64,000 bases of DNA, taken from NCBI RefSeq assembly GCF_030532915.1, contig NZ_JAUNKD010000001.1, positions 62,320-126,319 on the forward strand, read 5' to 3'. The position numbers and the translations under genes are program-made. Below the pieces are notes generated by a model, which was not told the origin of the DNA, searched no databases, and saw only the letters and a list, made by a program, of their open reading frames with translations. Of this stretch, positions 25,967-34,633 are shown in pieces; position 1 is the first letter of the stretch; the number at the start of each line of letters is the position of its first letter. This DNA comes from Capnocytophaga sp. Its GTDB lineage: Bacteria > Bacteroidota > Bacteroidia > Flavobacteriales > Flavobacteriaceae.

Positions 25967-26554
25967 CTACCGCATTGAAAATAACTTCGTTACGTACTTG
26001 CCAATCACGTCAAATTCCAAATTTACAAGGCTTCCTACCCGTATATTTTTGAAATTGGTATGCTCCATTGTGTACGGAATAATTACCACTCTAAACTGAT
26101 TTTCAGATGAATCCACAACCGTGAGGCTGACTCCGTTTACGGTAATTGACCCCTTTTCAATGGTTATGTTTCCGCTTTTGGAATCGTATGAAAATGTAAA
26201 GCGAACGCTTCCGTTTTCGTCGTTAATCGCCTCACAAACACCTGTTTGGTCTACGTGTCCTTGCACGATATGCCCATCAAGCCGTGTGTTTAACAACATT
26301 CCGCGCTCCAAATTCACGATGTCGCCCACTTGCAATTGCCCGATATTGGTTTTGGCAAGCGTTTCGGCAATGGCGGTTACTTTGTAAGTATCTCCCTGAA
26401 CGGCAACTACCGTTAAGCAAACTCCGTTATGCGCTATGCTTTGGTCGATTTTCAATTCGGAAGTAAATTTGCTTTGCACGTATAGATGCAAATTGGCTTG
26501 TTCGGCTTCAACTTTGGTGATTTTGCCTAAATCTTCAATAATTCCCGTAAACAT
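25967..26554 (-). CDS. ribE: Riboflavin synthase, alpha subunit
   Basis: The enzyme dismutates two molecules of 6,7-dimethyl-8-ribityllumazine to riboflavin. The 195 residues are two lumazine-binding barrels: MFTGIIEDLG with SIAHNGVCLTV in the first, and DGHIVQGHVDQTG with SITVNGVSLTV in the second. The C-terminus ends in the usual trimerisation helix. A promoter with TAATTTTG is 25 nt upstream, and no FMN riboswitch-like leader was seen. The last base is directly adjacent to the UbiA stop. Confidence 0.95.
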   Translation of the reverse strand: MFTGIIEDLGKITKVEAEQANLHLYVQSKFTSELKIDQSIAHNGVCLTVVAVQGDTYKVTAIAETLAKTNIGQLQVGDIVNLERGMLLNTRLDGHIVQGHVDQTGVCEAINDENGSVRFTFSYDSKSGNITIEKGSITVNGVSLTVVDSSENQFRVVIIPYTMEHTNFKNIRVGSLVNLEFDVIGKYVTKLFSMR

Positions 26555-26578
26555 TCTGAAATATTAATTTAACGGATA

Positions 26579-26586
26579 CAAAATTA
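26579..26586 (-). promoter_or_regulatory. -7 element of ribE
   Basis: The minus strand reads TAATTTTG, 24 nt before the ATG at 26554. The short leader leaves no room for an FMN riboswitch. Confidence 0.5.
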
Positions 26587-26661
26587 CGCTTATTTTTTGC
26601 TTTTCAAAATAGTTGATGGCATTTAAATTTTCACACTCAATTTCAAATAAGACCATAAAAA

Positions 26662-26695
26662 AGAAACCCAACAAGTCATTACTCGTTAGGTTTCA
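26662..26695 (-). terminator. Terminator of the FGE-domain lipoprotein gene
   Basis: On the minus strand GAAACCTAAC pairs imperfectly with GTTGGGTTTC and is followed by six T. Confidence 0.65.
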
Positions 26696-26723
26696 GTATT
26701 TTACACTTTTATTTTAATAAGAA

Positions 26724-27662
26724 TTATTTCACAGGAAGAACCACTCGGAAACCAAGATTATGACGAATTCCGGTAGGGTTGCGGTTGCTTCGGTTTGCCG
26801 AACGTGTATTGGGCAGTGTACAAAAAGCACTCGCTCCGCGTCGTACACGATTGGTTCCTTTGGCTGCACCTTTCGGGTTGGTTTGAGCCTCTCGGGTGTA
26901 AGCGCCATACCAATCGGCTGTCCATTCCCAAATATTGCCACTCATATCGTAAATACCTAATTCATTGGGTTTTTTCTCACCCACTTTGTGCAATCGCCCG
27001 CCCGAATTGCCAACGTACCAACCTACATCGTTGATGTTATTGCTTCCGGAATAGGTGTATCCTTTGCTTTTGTTTCCGCCTCGTGCGGCAAACTCCCACT
27101 CGGCTTCGGTCGGGATTCTGCCTCCAACCCATTGCGCATAAGCGTTAGCACCAGCCCAAGTCACGTACACCACCGGAAATTTCTCGCGCCCTTTGCGTGG
27201 TTTGAATCCTTTTCCGTCTTGCACGATATCAGAACCTTGGTACCATTTTTTGCCGCCTTCGGCTTGGTTGCCTTTGGCAGTTAAAAACAAGGCGTATTGC
27301 TCATTAGTTATTTCGTATTTACTTATTCTGTAGCTGCTTAACGTAACTTTGTGCTGCGGACGTTCATCGCCCTCACCCGAACCTACGGGGCTTCCCATCA
27401 TAAAACTGCCACCTTCCACAAACACCAAATTAGCTTCATCAAACTTAGATGTGCCGGTATTTGTTCCTTTCGAGCCTGAAACTGATGAGCCCGAACCGGT
27501 TGTTGAACCTGTTGCCCCTGTTGTTTTTGAGTGGTCAATAAGTTCGTCTTCATTTTTGTTGCAACTTGCCAAGGCAAGCAAGGCTACGGCAACAACGGCA
27601 ACTTTTCTAAAAAAAGTACCTTGCTCACGGATAATTTCTGATTTAAATTGTTTTTCCATCAT
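26724..27662 (-). CDS. Formylglycine-generating-enzyme-like (SUMF1) lipoprotein
   Basis: The 312-residue product has a lipoprotein signal with C34 (LLALASC) after a long basic n-region, then NKNED and a Gly/Ser/Thr-rich linker (about 48-72). The rest is an FGE-sulfatase domain: FVEGGSFMMGSP, ISKYEITNEQYALF, RIPTEAEWEFAARGG, NELGIYDMSGNIWEWTADWY and the terminal GFRVVLP. The copper-binding cysteine pair of true FGE is not evident, so it is probably a non-catalytic fold like GldJ/GldK rather than a sulfatase activator. It is a single gene with its own promoter and terminator. Confidence 0.85.
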   Translation of the reverse strand: MMEKQFKSEIIREQGTFFRKVAVVAVALLALASCNKNEDELIDHSKTTGATGSTTGSGSSVSGSKGTNTGTSKFDEANLVFVEGGSFMMGSPVGSGEGDERPQHKVTLSSYRISKYEITNEQYALFLTAKGNQAEGGKKWYQGSDIVQDGKGFKPRKGREKFPVVYVTWAGANAYAQWVGGRIPTEAEWEFAARGGNKSKGYTYSGSNNINDVGWYVGNSGGRLHKVGEKKPNELGIYDMSGNIWEWTADWYGAYTREAQTNPKGAAKGTNRVRRGASAFCTLPNTRSANRSNRNPTGIRHNLGFRVVLPVK

Positions 27663-27804
27663 ATTTATATACTTGCTGAGTTACTGATACTGAGAGATTT
27701 CTTTTATTTTATGACGTAATTCCTGTTTAAATCATTACAAAAAACCTCAAATAAAAAGAAGATTTTGGTTGTTTTCAAATTATAATTGTTATTGGTTTCT
27801 GGGG

Positions 27805-27812
27805 CAAATGTA
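27805..27812 (-). promoter_or_regulatory. -7 element of the FGE-domain lipoprotein gene
   Basis: The minus strand reads TACATTTG, followed by a leader of about 135 nt to the ATG at 27662. Confidence 0.45.
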
Positions 27813-27926
27813 GGAAATAGTTTAAAACTAAAAATATTTTCACAAAACTTTGGTACAGAATTAAGTAATAATTAACAAATATAAGCTGTTTAAACCTAAA
27901 AAACATCCAAATAAGCACACCAATTT

Positions 27927-29180
27927 TTACATTTTTTTTTCAATTTCTGTTTTTGGGTATTTTGAAAAATTATGCCCTGAAGGCTCTTGAAATAAGCGCA
28001 AATTAAAAGTAGGCACAATGGCAAAAATATGATCAAAAATATCGGATTGTAATTGCTCATAATCAGCAAATTCCTTTATTTTTGAAAACATATAAATTTC
28101 AATCGGGATTCCTTTCTCGGTGGCTTGTAACTGCCTGACAACAAACATCATATCTAAATTCACAAAACCGGATTCACGTAAATAATTTTCAATATATTTA
28201 CGAAACGTACCGATGTTGGTAAGCCTGCGTTGGTTAAAACACTCAGGTTCATTGGCATTTACTTCACTGATTATCTTTACTTTATCATTAATATATTGTG
28301 AAATCAGGCGTATTTTTCGGAAGCGCTCTATTTCTTCGTCCGATAAAAAATGAACCGATTCAATATCAATATTCACGTGTCGCTTAATACGCCTACCGTC
28401 AGAGAGTTGCATTCCGCGCCAGTTGGTAAACGACTCAGAAGTGAGTTTGTGCGTGGGAATGGTGGTAATGGTTCTGTCCCAATTTTGTACCTTCACGGTG
28501 GTCAGTCCAATGTCAATCACAATGCCGTCAGCACCGTCTTTGGGCGAGGTTATCCAATCACCCACATACACCATTTTATTGGCAGAAAGCTGAATACCAG
28601 CCACAAAGTCCATAATCATATCCTTATATACGATGAGCAAAATGGTCACCATTGCCCCCAAACCCGTTAAAATATCAATGAAATTTTTATTGGCAAAAAT
28701 GGAAATCACAGCCACTCCCGCCAATGAAAACAGCACTACTTTGGCAAGTTGCGTGTAGATTTTGATGGTAACCTCGGTACCTTTGGTAAGAATGTAAAGC
28801 GCTTCCAAAGCGTTTAAAACCGCATTGAGAAACAAAACCAACACGATGATAAAATAAGTGCTTATAAAAGTTTGAATCAACAAACGAAGTGATTCCGAAG
28901 CAATTAAATCACAGAAAACCAACGCCAAAACGCCGGGCAAAAAATGAGCAAATTTGGCAAAAACGTGATTTTCCATAAAAATATCGTCCCATTTTGTGGC
29001 GGTATAACCTACCAGTTTCGGGACGAATTTCCTCATTATCAGCGTAGCCGCCTTATCCACCGCATAAGCAAGCAATAACAACAACACAAAGACAAGCACA
29101 GACTGAATCGTCATTGCCCAAAAATGGCTAAAACCATAATTTTCAATCCATTGAACGGATTTTATTCTATACATTTCCAT
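27927..29180 (-). CDS. Mechanosensitive ion channel, YbdG-like
   Basis: The 417-residue inner-membrane protein fits the YbdG branch of the MscS family in length. Five membrane segments cover residues 25-180; the pore-lining helix falls in LTGLGAMVTILLIVYKDMIMDFVAGIQ, followed by the MscS beta domain (VYVGDWITSPKDGADGIVIDIGLTTVKVQNWDRTITTIPTHKL). The C-terminal domain is alpha-beta. It is expected to release solutes under hypo-osmotic shock. recX lies 17 nt upstream on the same strand, so co-transcription is likely. Confidence 0.9.
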   Translation of the reverse strand: MEMYRIKSVQWIENYGFSHFWAMTIQSVLVFVLLLLLAYAVDKAATLIMRKFVPKLVGYTATKWDDIFMENHVFAKFAHFLPGVLALVFCDLIASESLRLLIQTFISTYFIIVLVLFLNAVLNALEALYILTKGTEVTIKIYTQLAKVVLFSLAGVAVISIFANKNFIDILTGLGAMVTILLIVYKDMIMDFVAGIQLSANKMVYVGDWITSPKDGADGIVIDIGLTTVKVQNWDRTITTIPTHKLTSESFTNWRGMQLSDGRRIKRHVNIDIESVHFLSDEEIERFRKIRLISQYINDKVKIISEVNANEPECFNQRRLTNIGTFRKYIENYLRESGFVNLDMMFVVRQLQATEKGIPIEIYMFSKIKEFADYEQLQSDIFDHIFAIVPTFNLRLFQEPSGHNFSKYPKTEIEKKM

Positions 29181-29197
29181 TGTGTTTCCCTTTTTGT

Positions 29198-29671
29198 TTA
29201 CTCATACAATTCACTCACCTTCTCGTACACCAAATTTGATTCCCACCCGCGATACAGCAGATAATCAGCAAGTTTGCGTTTTGCCTTGTACGGATTTTTC
29301 TCCTTGATTTCAGCCTGTTTTTTTTCAGCTAATGTGTTAAAAACCTCCAAATATTCATCGTCATCGAGCTCATTTAAAGCCGATTGAATAACATAGGCTG
29401 AAAGCCCGCGCTGTTTTAGCTCTTGCTTGATGCGCGTTCGTCCCCATTTTTTATAACGAAATTTCCCGCGGGCAAAACTTTTGGCAAAACGTTCTTCATT
29501 TAAAAAATTATGCTCAATCAAATGCACCACAATTTCATCAACGGCAAGCGGAATCATTCGCATTTTTTGAAGTTTTTCAATAACCTCTTTATGAGAGCGT
29601 TCCTGATAGGCGCAAAAGGCTTCAAGCTTGCGTTTGGCTTCCTCAACAGTGTACGTTTTCACGGTGTTCAT
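29198..29671 (-). CDS. recX: Regulatory protein RecX
   Basis: RecX modulates RecA filaments. The 157-residue protein has three tandem three-helix repeats, with signature segments YTVEEAKRKLEAFCAYQERSHKEV, FLNEERFAKSFARGKFRYKKWGRTRIKQELKQRGLSAYVI and KLADYLLYRGWESNLVYE. recA is not in the window. The -7 element ends only 6 nt before the ATG, so the transcript may be leaderless or nearly so. The MscS-like gene follows after 17 nt. Confidence 0.9.
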   Translation of the reverse strand: MNTVKTYTVEEAKRKLEAFCAYQERSHKEVIEKLQKMRMIPLAVDEIVVHLIEHNFLNEERFAKSFARGKFRYKKWGRTRIKQELKQRGLSAYVIQSALNELDDDEYLEVFNTLAEKKQAEIKEKNPYKAKRKLADYLLYRGWESNLVYEKVSELYE

Positions 29672-29676
29672 AAAAG

Positions 29677-29684
29677 CAAAATTA
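29677..29684 (-). promoter_or_regulatory. -7 element abutting recX
   Basis: The minus strand reads TAATTTTG and ends 6 nt before the recX ATG. If used, transcription would start at or very close to the start codon. Confidence 0.45.
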
Positions 29685-29706
29685 GCAAATTTTTATCGAA
29701 AAAAAC

Positions 29707-29737
29707 AAATGAGTCCGACAGGCAACCGGACTCATTT
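29707..29737 (-). terminator. Terminator of the DUF2723 gene
   Basis: Perfect 11-bp arms AAATGAGTCCG/CGGACTCATTT around a 9-nt loop are followed on the minus strand by a T-rich run. Confidence 0.8.
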
Positions 29738-29775
29738 ACGTTGTTTAATTTAAAAATACTATAACTATGAAAAAA

Positions 29776-32700
29776 TTATTCCTTTAAAAGAGTATCAACC
29801 GTATCTTGAACCGATTTATTTTCAACCGATAACGAATCTTCGGTCATTCCTTCGTATTCATCAAATTCGTCCTCGCTTAAAAACGGAGATATTATCTTTT
29901 TGAGCAATTGCTTTTGTTCTTGATAAAAATCTTTATCAAATGACTCAATATCAACCAATAAGCCCATATAACGACTTATAACATATTCCACATTGGCATA
30001 TTGTCTAAAAATTTCATTAGGCGAAAGCTGAACGTAATAATTCAGTTCTTCTTGGTATTTTTTGATGTTTTTCAATGCCAATTCACGTGCCTTTTTCGGT
30101 TCACCCACCTTGTAATATCCTGTTACATAAGGGTCTAACGAAAAATAATATTCGTAATGCTCCTGCGGCATATTTTTCATTGCCAAATCAAGAATGTTTT
30201 TTGCTTTTTCAGGCTTCTGTTCCTCAATGAGTTGCTCAGCCAAGCGCGCTAAATTTCCTCTGAAAGTAATGCTATTACGACGCGTTTCAATATCGTGATA
30301 AATTTTTGAACTGCCCATATTGCCCCATTTCCAGCGGGTTACAATATTGTACATCAACTCACTGTCAATACGCCCCATTTCAGCTGAATTTTTCGCAACG
30401 GGTGTTTTTATCGGAACGAGTTTGTAAGCCAACCCATCAAGCTGCAAATAATCTTGCATCCAGATGTACTCTTGCGGGTCAAGGCTTCCACCGGTAAAAT
30501 AAATGGGTCGCTCCCAGTTATTGTTGGCAATAATGTCAAGCATTATCAATTGATTTTTACCAACATACGAAGGCAGTTTAATGTCAATATAATCCACCAT
30601 CAAATGGGCATCTTCGGGTTTTACCACTCCGCTTTTCAATACATTCTCTTTATTAACCGGAATGCGGATTTTATTGGTCGGGAAGTAATACATCGTTCTG
30701 CCGTCTTCAAATACGAGTTTTGTGTTGGGGTCATCACTGGCAATCCAGTTTATCAAATCTTTAACCTGCCATACGTTTTCAGTTTTTTTAACAAACTGAA
30801 CTACATCACGAACTCCATAAGCATATTGACTATGAACCAATTGTGACGGAATCGGGTCGCTTTCATACGCCTTGCGTTTCATTTGGTCAATATACCAATC
30901 CGTTTGCAACAAGCTGGTATTGATGGTTCGCACATCGGTACGATAGCCCTCAATTTCCTGAGCATACCATAGTAAAAAAGTATCATTATCGCCAATGGTA
31001 AAAATCATAGCCCCAACATCCTCCTGAACCGAATCCAAATAGGCGTGTGCAATCGCCTGTGCCGAATATTTACCCGAACGGTCGTGGTCGTCCCAGTTTT
31101 GATATGCCATCAATGTAGGTACAGCCAGAAGCGTTACACAAACGGTTAATGGTACTGCTATTTTAGGAGTTACGTACTGCTTCAAAATATCAAACAGGGC
31201 AAAGACACCCACTCCTATCCAAATGGCAAAGGTGAAAAACGAACCCACCAAGGCGTAATCACGTTCGCGTGGCTCAAACGGTCTTTCGTTGAGATATACT
31301 TTCAAAGCCAAACCGGTAAACATAAACAGCACGAACACCACCCACGTTTTTTGTTCGCTACGTAAAAGCATAAAAATCAATCCGATAAGCCCCAAAAGTA
31401 ACGGCAGGAAAAAATACGTGTTGCGTGCTTTGTTGTTAAGCACATCTGAAGGTAAATTTTCTTGTGAACCAAGTCGTAATTCATCAAGAAACGTAATGCC
31501 ACTGAGCCAATTACCGTGGTCATCTTGCATTTTGCCTTGAATATCGTCTTGCCTTCCTGCAAAATTCCACATAAAATAACGGAAGTACATATACCCCATT
31601 TGATACGAGAGCATATACTTCATATTATCATAAAAAGAAGGTTTTTGAACCTCTAAATATTCAGAAAATCGCGACAAAAAACGGTCATACTCATTAGGAC
31701 TTACCCTGCCTGCTTGCACCTGTTTTTTAAACTCGCCAATAGCTTGATACAATTCCTTGTTTGAAAAATACTCAGGTTTGATTGAAAAATCAAGATAATT
31801 GGTGAGCATCATATAGTTAGCTGCGTGAGCTTCACTCCACATACGGGGCAAAAACCCCACTTGCTTAGGATTGGGATTCGGCACCGAATTTTGATAGTGA
31901 TTTACAACAATATACTTATTTTGCTTATAATCACGCTCGTACTTAGGCTTTCCGTCTTTATACGGATTTTCTTCATCTAAACCGGCATATTTTTCCGAAA
32001 ACATCGGTCCGTAAAATAGATGTGTTTCAGGATATTGTTCTAATTTATAATACGCCAAAAGCAAACGCGCATCAGTGGGGCTGTTTTCGTTGATAACCAC
32101 ATTGGCATTGGCACGAATAGGAATCATCAACCACGATGAAAATCCAATCAGCACGAACAACACACAAAGTGTAATGGTCTGTAAATGAGTTTTATTATTT
32201 CGGTACGTGTAGCGCAAGGCAAAGAAAAAGAATGCCACTACCGAAAGTGCCGCAATGATGGTTCCGGAATTAAAAGGCAAACCCACCGAGTTTACAAAAA
32301 ACACTTCCAGATAACCGAAGTATGCCAACGTATACGGAAGTATTAACTTGAAAATCAACAATAAAACTGCTACTGAAATTACATTGGCTATTATAAAATT
32401 CTTTATATTTTTTTTGAAATTGCTATTGAAAAAATACAACATCCCGATGGCAGGAATGGTTAAAAGCGCCATAAAATGTACCCCAAACGAAAGTCCTACT
32501 ACTAATGAAATCAAAAGCAACCACTTATCACCACGTTCAGTATGCAAATTATCTGTCCATTTGATGCCTAACCAAAACATTGCCGACATAAAAAGCATCG
32601 CCATTGCATACACTTCGGCTTCAACGGCATTGAACCAAAAACTATCCGAAAACGTATATGCCAGCGCCCCTACAAAGCCGCTGCCCAAAACCGCAACCGC

Positions 32701-33060
32701 TTGATACACACTGAGCGATTGATTTTCAGCATCTTTAAGAGCCAATTTTTTGGTTAAATTCGTGATAATGAAATAAAGAAACAGAATCGTGAACGCACTC
32801 GAAAAAACCGACATATAGTTCACAAACAGCGCCACTTTATCGGCACTTGGAGCAAAAAACGCAAAAAATGCACCGACCATCTGAAAAAAAGGCGCCCCCG
32901 GCGGATGTCCTACCTCCAATTTTGCCGATGTTGAAATATATTCCCCACAGTCCCAGAAGCTTACAGTCGGTTCAACAGTAAGTCCGTAGGTTACTAATGC
33001 AATGGCAAAAGCCACCCAACCCACAATCAGGTCATATTTTTTGAAGTCTTTATCTGTCAT
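29776..33060 (-). CDS. DUF2723 (TMEM260-like) membrane glycosyltransferase candidate
   Basis: A 1094-residue membrane protein. The N-terminal half has many membrane helices and the DUF2723 motif EPTVSFWDCGEY and KLEVGHPPGAPFFQM, where the acidic DCGE pair resembles the active site of GT-C enzymes that use lipid-linked sugars. The C-terminal half is soluble with TPR-like helices. Homologues include TMEM260 protein O-mannosyltransferase, so O-glycosylation of exported proteins is the likely role. The ATG at 33060 (MTDKDFKK) fits the family better than the ATG 33 nt upstream. Confidence 0.88.
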   Translation of the reverse strand: MTDKDFKKYDLIVGWVAFAIALVTYGLTVEPTVSFWDCGEYISTSAKLEVGHPPGAPFFQMVGAFFAFFAPSADKVALFVNYMSVFSSAFTILFLYFIITNLTKKLALKDAENQSLSVYQAVAVLGSGFVGALAYTFSDSFWFNAVEAEVYAMAMLFMSAMFWLGIKWTDNLHTERGDKWLLLISLVVGLSFGVHFMALLTIPAIGMLYFFNSNFKKNIKNFIIANVISVAVLLLIFKLILPYTLAYFGYLEVFFVNSVGLPFNSGTIIAALSVVAFFFFALRYTYRNNKTHLQTITLCVLFVLIGFSSWLMIPIRANANVVINENSPTDARLLLAYYKLEQYPETHLFYGPMFSEKYAGLDEENPYKDGKPKYERDYKQNKYIVVNHYQNSVPNPNPKQVGFLPRMWSEAHAANYMMLTNYLDFSIKPEYFSNKELYQAIGEFKKQVQAGRVSPNEYDRFLSRFSEYLEVQKPSFYDNMKYMLSYQMGYMYFRYFMWNFAGRQDDIQGKMQDDHGNWLSGITFLDELRLGSQENLPSDVLNNKARNTYFFLPLLLGLIGLIFMLLRSEQKTWVVFVLFMFTGLALKVYLNERPFEPRERDYALVGSFFTFAIWIGVGVFALFDILKQYVTPKIAVPLTVCVTLLAVPTLMAYQNWDDHDRSGKYSAQAIAHAYLDSVQEDVGAMIFTIGDNDTFLLWYAQEIEGYRTDVRTINTSLLQTDWYIDQMKRKAYESDPIPSQLVHSQYAYGVRDVVQFVKKTENVWQVKDLINWIASDDPNTKLVFEDGRTMYYFPTNKIRIPVNKENVLKSGVVKPEDAHLMVDYIDIKLPSYVGKNQLIMLDIIANNNWERPIYFTGGSLDPQEYIWMQDYLQLDGLAYKLVPIKTPVAKNSAEMGRIDSELMYNIVTRWKWGNMGSSKIYHDIETRRNSITFRGNLARLAEQLIEEQKPEKAKNILDLAMKNMPQEHYEYYFSLDPYVTGYYKVGEPKKARELALKNIKKYQEELNYYVQLSPNEIFRQYANVEYVISRYMGLLVDIESFDKDFYQEQKQLLKKIISPFLSEDEFDEYEGMTEDSLSVENKSVQDTVDTLLKE

Positions 33061-33258
33061 TTGCGTTATTTTGAAGTGATAAATCAACGGCAACGGGCGG
33101 TTTTTGGCGTGAACTCTGCCACATTTCCGTCTTAAACTTTTAAAAGTGCGAATATACTAAAAATTTATAATTCACGACTTACAAAAATTATTTTTTTTGG
33201 GAAATATAGCAATTTTCAACCCTGAAAAATACAATTTTCCTGCTTAATTTTAGTTCGT

Positions 33259-34545
33259 TTACCCTTCAAAAAGAGGTAATACCCGTTCTAATGCCATTCC
33301 GCGAGAACCTTTGATGAGGAACAAACAATCAGCAAAAACACTACTGTCAAAGACATCTTTAAACGCCTCAAATGACGGAAACACAGCATATTTGTGCTTG
33401 GTTTTGGCAAAATTTTCCCCAATTAAAAACACAGCCTCCCACAGATGTTTTTCCACCAGATTTACAACAGCCTGATGTTCAGCATCGGCATAATCGCCAA
33501 GCTCAAACATATCACCCAAAACAAGCACTTTTTTTTGAAAATCAGGTGTTGATACCATATTTTGAATTGCAGCTGCCATACTGCTTGGGTTTGCGTTGTA
33601 AGCGTCAAGTAACAGCGTGTTACTCCCTTTGCGCACAATTTGGCTTCGGTTGTTGGCTGGCACATATTTTTCAATTCCGCGCCGAATAGTTTGCGGTGCA
33701 AGTTTAAAAAACCTGCCCAACGCCACAGCCGCAGCGATATTCGCATTGTTGTAACTTCCTGTTAAGTTTGACGTTATCAACTCTCGTTCAGCACCTTCTC
33801 CAAAAAACAAGGTCGCCACAGAGGCTTGTTTATACGCCATCGGAACGTTCACACCTTGTCCGCTTCCAAAAGTGTACACATTGGAATAACCCGAAAGCAA
33901 TTCCGTTTGAAGCACATCATCGGCATTGTAAATAATCGTTTTTTGATGTTTTTTGAGATAATCATAAAGCTCTGACTTTGTTTTCATTACCCCTTCAAGA
34001 CCGCCAAAACCTTCCAGATGTGCCTTTCCGATACTTGTTATGTATCCGTAATCGGGTTGGGCAATCTCACATAAAAGAGCAATTTCACCGGGGTGATTGG
34101 CGCCCATTTCCACGATGGCAATATCCGTTTCGGGTTTTATGGCGAGCAATGTAAGTGGAACTCCGATATGATTATTGAGATTTCCGTGTGTTGCCACCAC
34201 CTGAAACGACTCGGAAAGCACCGCACTCATAAGTTCTTTGGTGGTGGTTTTCCCGTTACTGCCCGTAATGGCCACAACCAAGGTTTTGAGTTGCTGCCGA
34301 TGATAGGTTGCCAATTGTTGCAACGCCACAAGCGCATCATCTACTAACAACATTCTATCAGACGATTGGTATTCCGGATTATCAATCACAGCAAATGACG
34401 CCCCCTTTTGTAAGGCTTCTTCAGCAAATTTATTCCCGTCAAACGAAGCACCTTTAAGGGCAAAATAAATGCTTCCCTGACTCACGTTACGGCTATCGGT
34501 ACAAACCCCCGAACCACTTAAAAATTTCTCATACAAGTTATGCAT
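33259..34545 (-). CDS. murF: UDP-N-acetylmuramoyl-tripeptide--D-alanyl-D-alanine ligase
   Basis: MurF adds D-Ala-D-Ala to the UDP-MurNAc-tripeptide in peptidoglycan synthesis. The 428 residues contain the N-terminal UDP-binding domain (VCTDSRNVSQGSIYFALKG), the ATP loop GSNGKTTT (95-102), EMGANHPGEI, and the C-terminal Mur ligase domain (LLLDAYNANPSSM and VLGDMFELGDYA). It lies just downstream of gldJ on the same strand, an order frequently seen in Flavobacteriia, although a terminator separates them. Confidence 0.95.
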   Translation of the reverse strand: MHNLYEKFLSGSGVCTDSRNVSQGSIYFALKGASFDGNKFAEEALQKGASFAVIDNPEYQSSDRMLLVDDALVALQQLATYHRQQLKTLVVAITGSNGKTTTKELMSAVLSESFQVVATHGNLNNHIGVPLTLLAIKPETDIAIVEMGANHPGEIALLCEIAQPDYGYITSIGKAHLEGFGGLEGVMKTKSELYDYLKKHQKTIIYNADDVLQTELLSGYSNVYTFGSGQGVNVPMAYKQASVATLFFGEGAERELITSNLTGSYNNANIAAAVALGRFFKLAPQTIRRGIEKYVPANNRSQIVRKGSNTLLLDAYNANPSSMAAAIQNMVSTPDFQKKVLVLGDMFELGDYADAEHQAVVNLVEKHLWEAVFLIGENFAKTKHKYAVFPSFEAFKDVFDSSVFADCLFLIKGSRGMALERVLPLFEG

Positions 34546-34572
34546 AACACATTTATTATTCGCTTCCGATTA

Positions 34573-34614
34573 TCAAAAAAACTCCGTAGATTTACATCCA
34601 CAGAGTTTTTTGAT
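34573..34614 (-). terminator. Terminator of gldJ
   Basis: TCAAAAAACTC at one end and GAGTTTTTTGA at the other form the stem, with further partial pairing inside. It precedes murF. Confidence 0.7.
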
Positions 34615-34633
34615 ATTACTTAAAAATATTATT

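Noticed and set aside
25967..26640. FMN riboswitch upstream of riboflavin synthase
   Set aside because: The leader between the -7 element and the ATG is only about 24 nt and has no RFN-like structure.
26724..27662. True formylglycine-generating enzyme (sulfatase activator)
   Set aside because: The copper-binding cysteine pair is not evident and no sulfatase is nearby; the fold alone is also used by Gld proteins.
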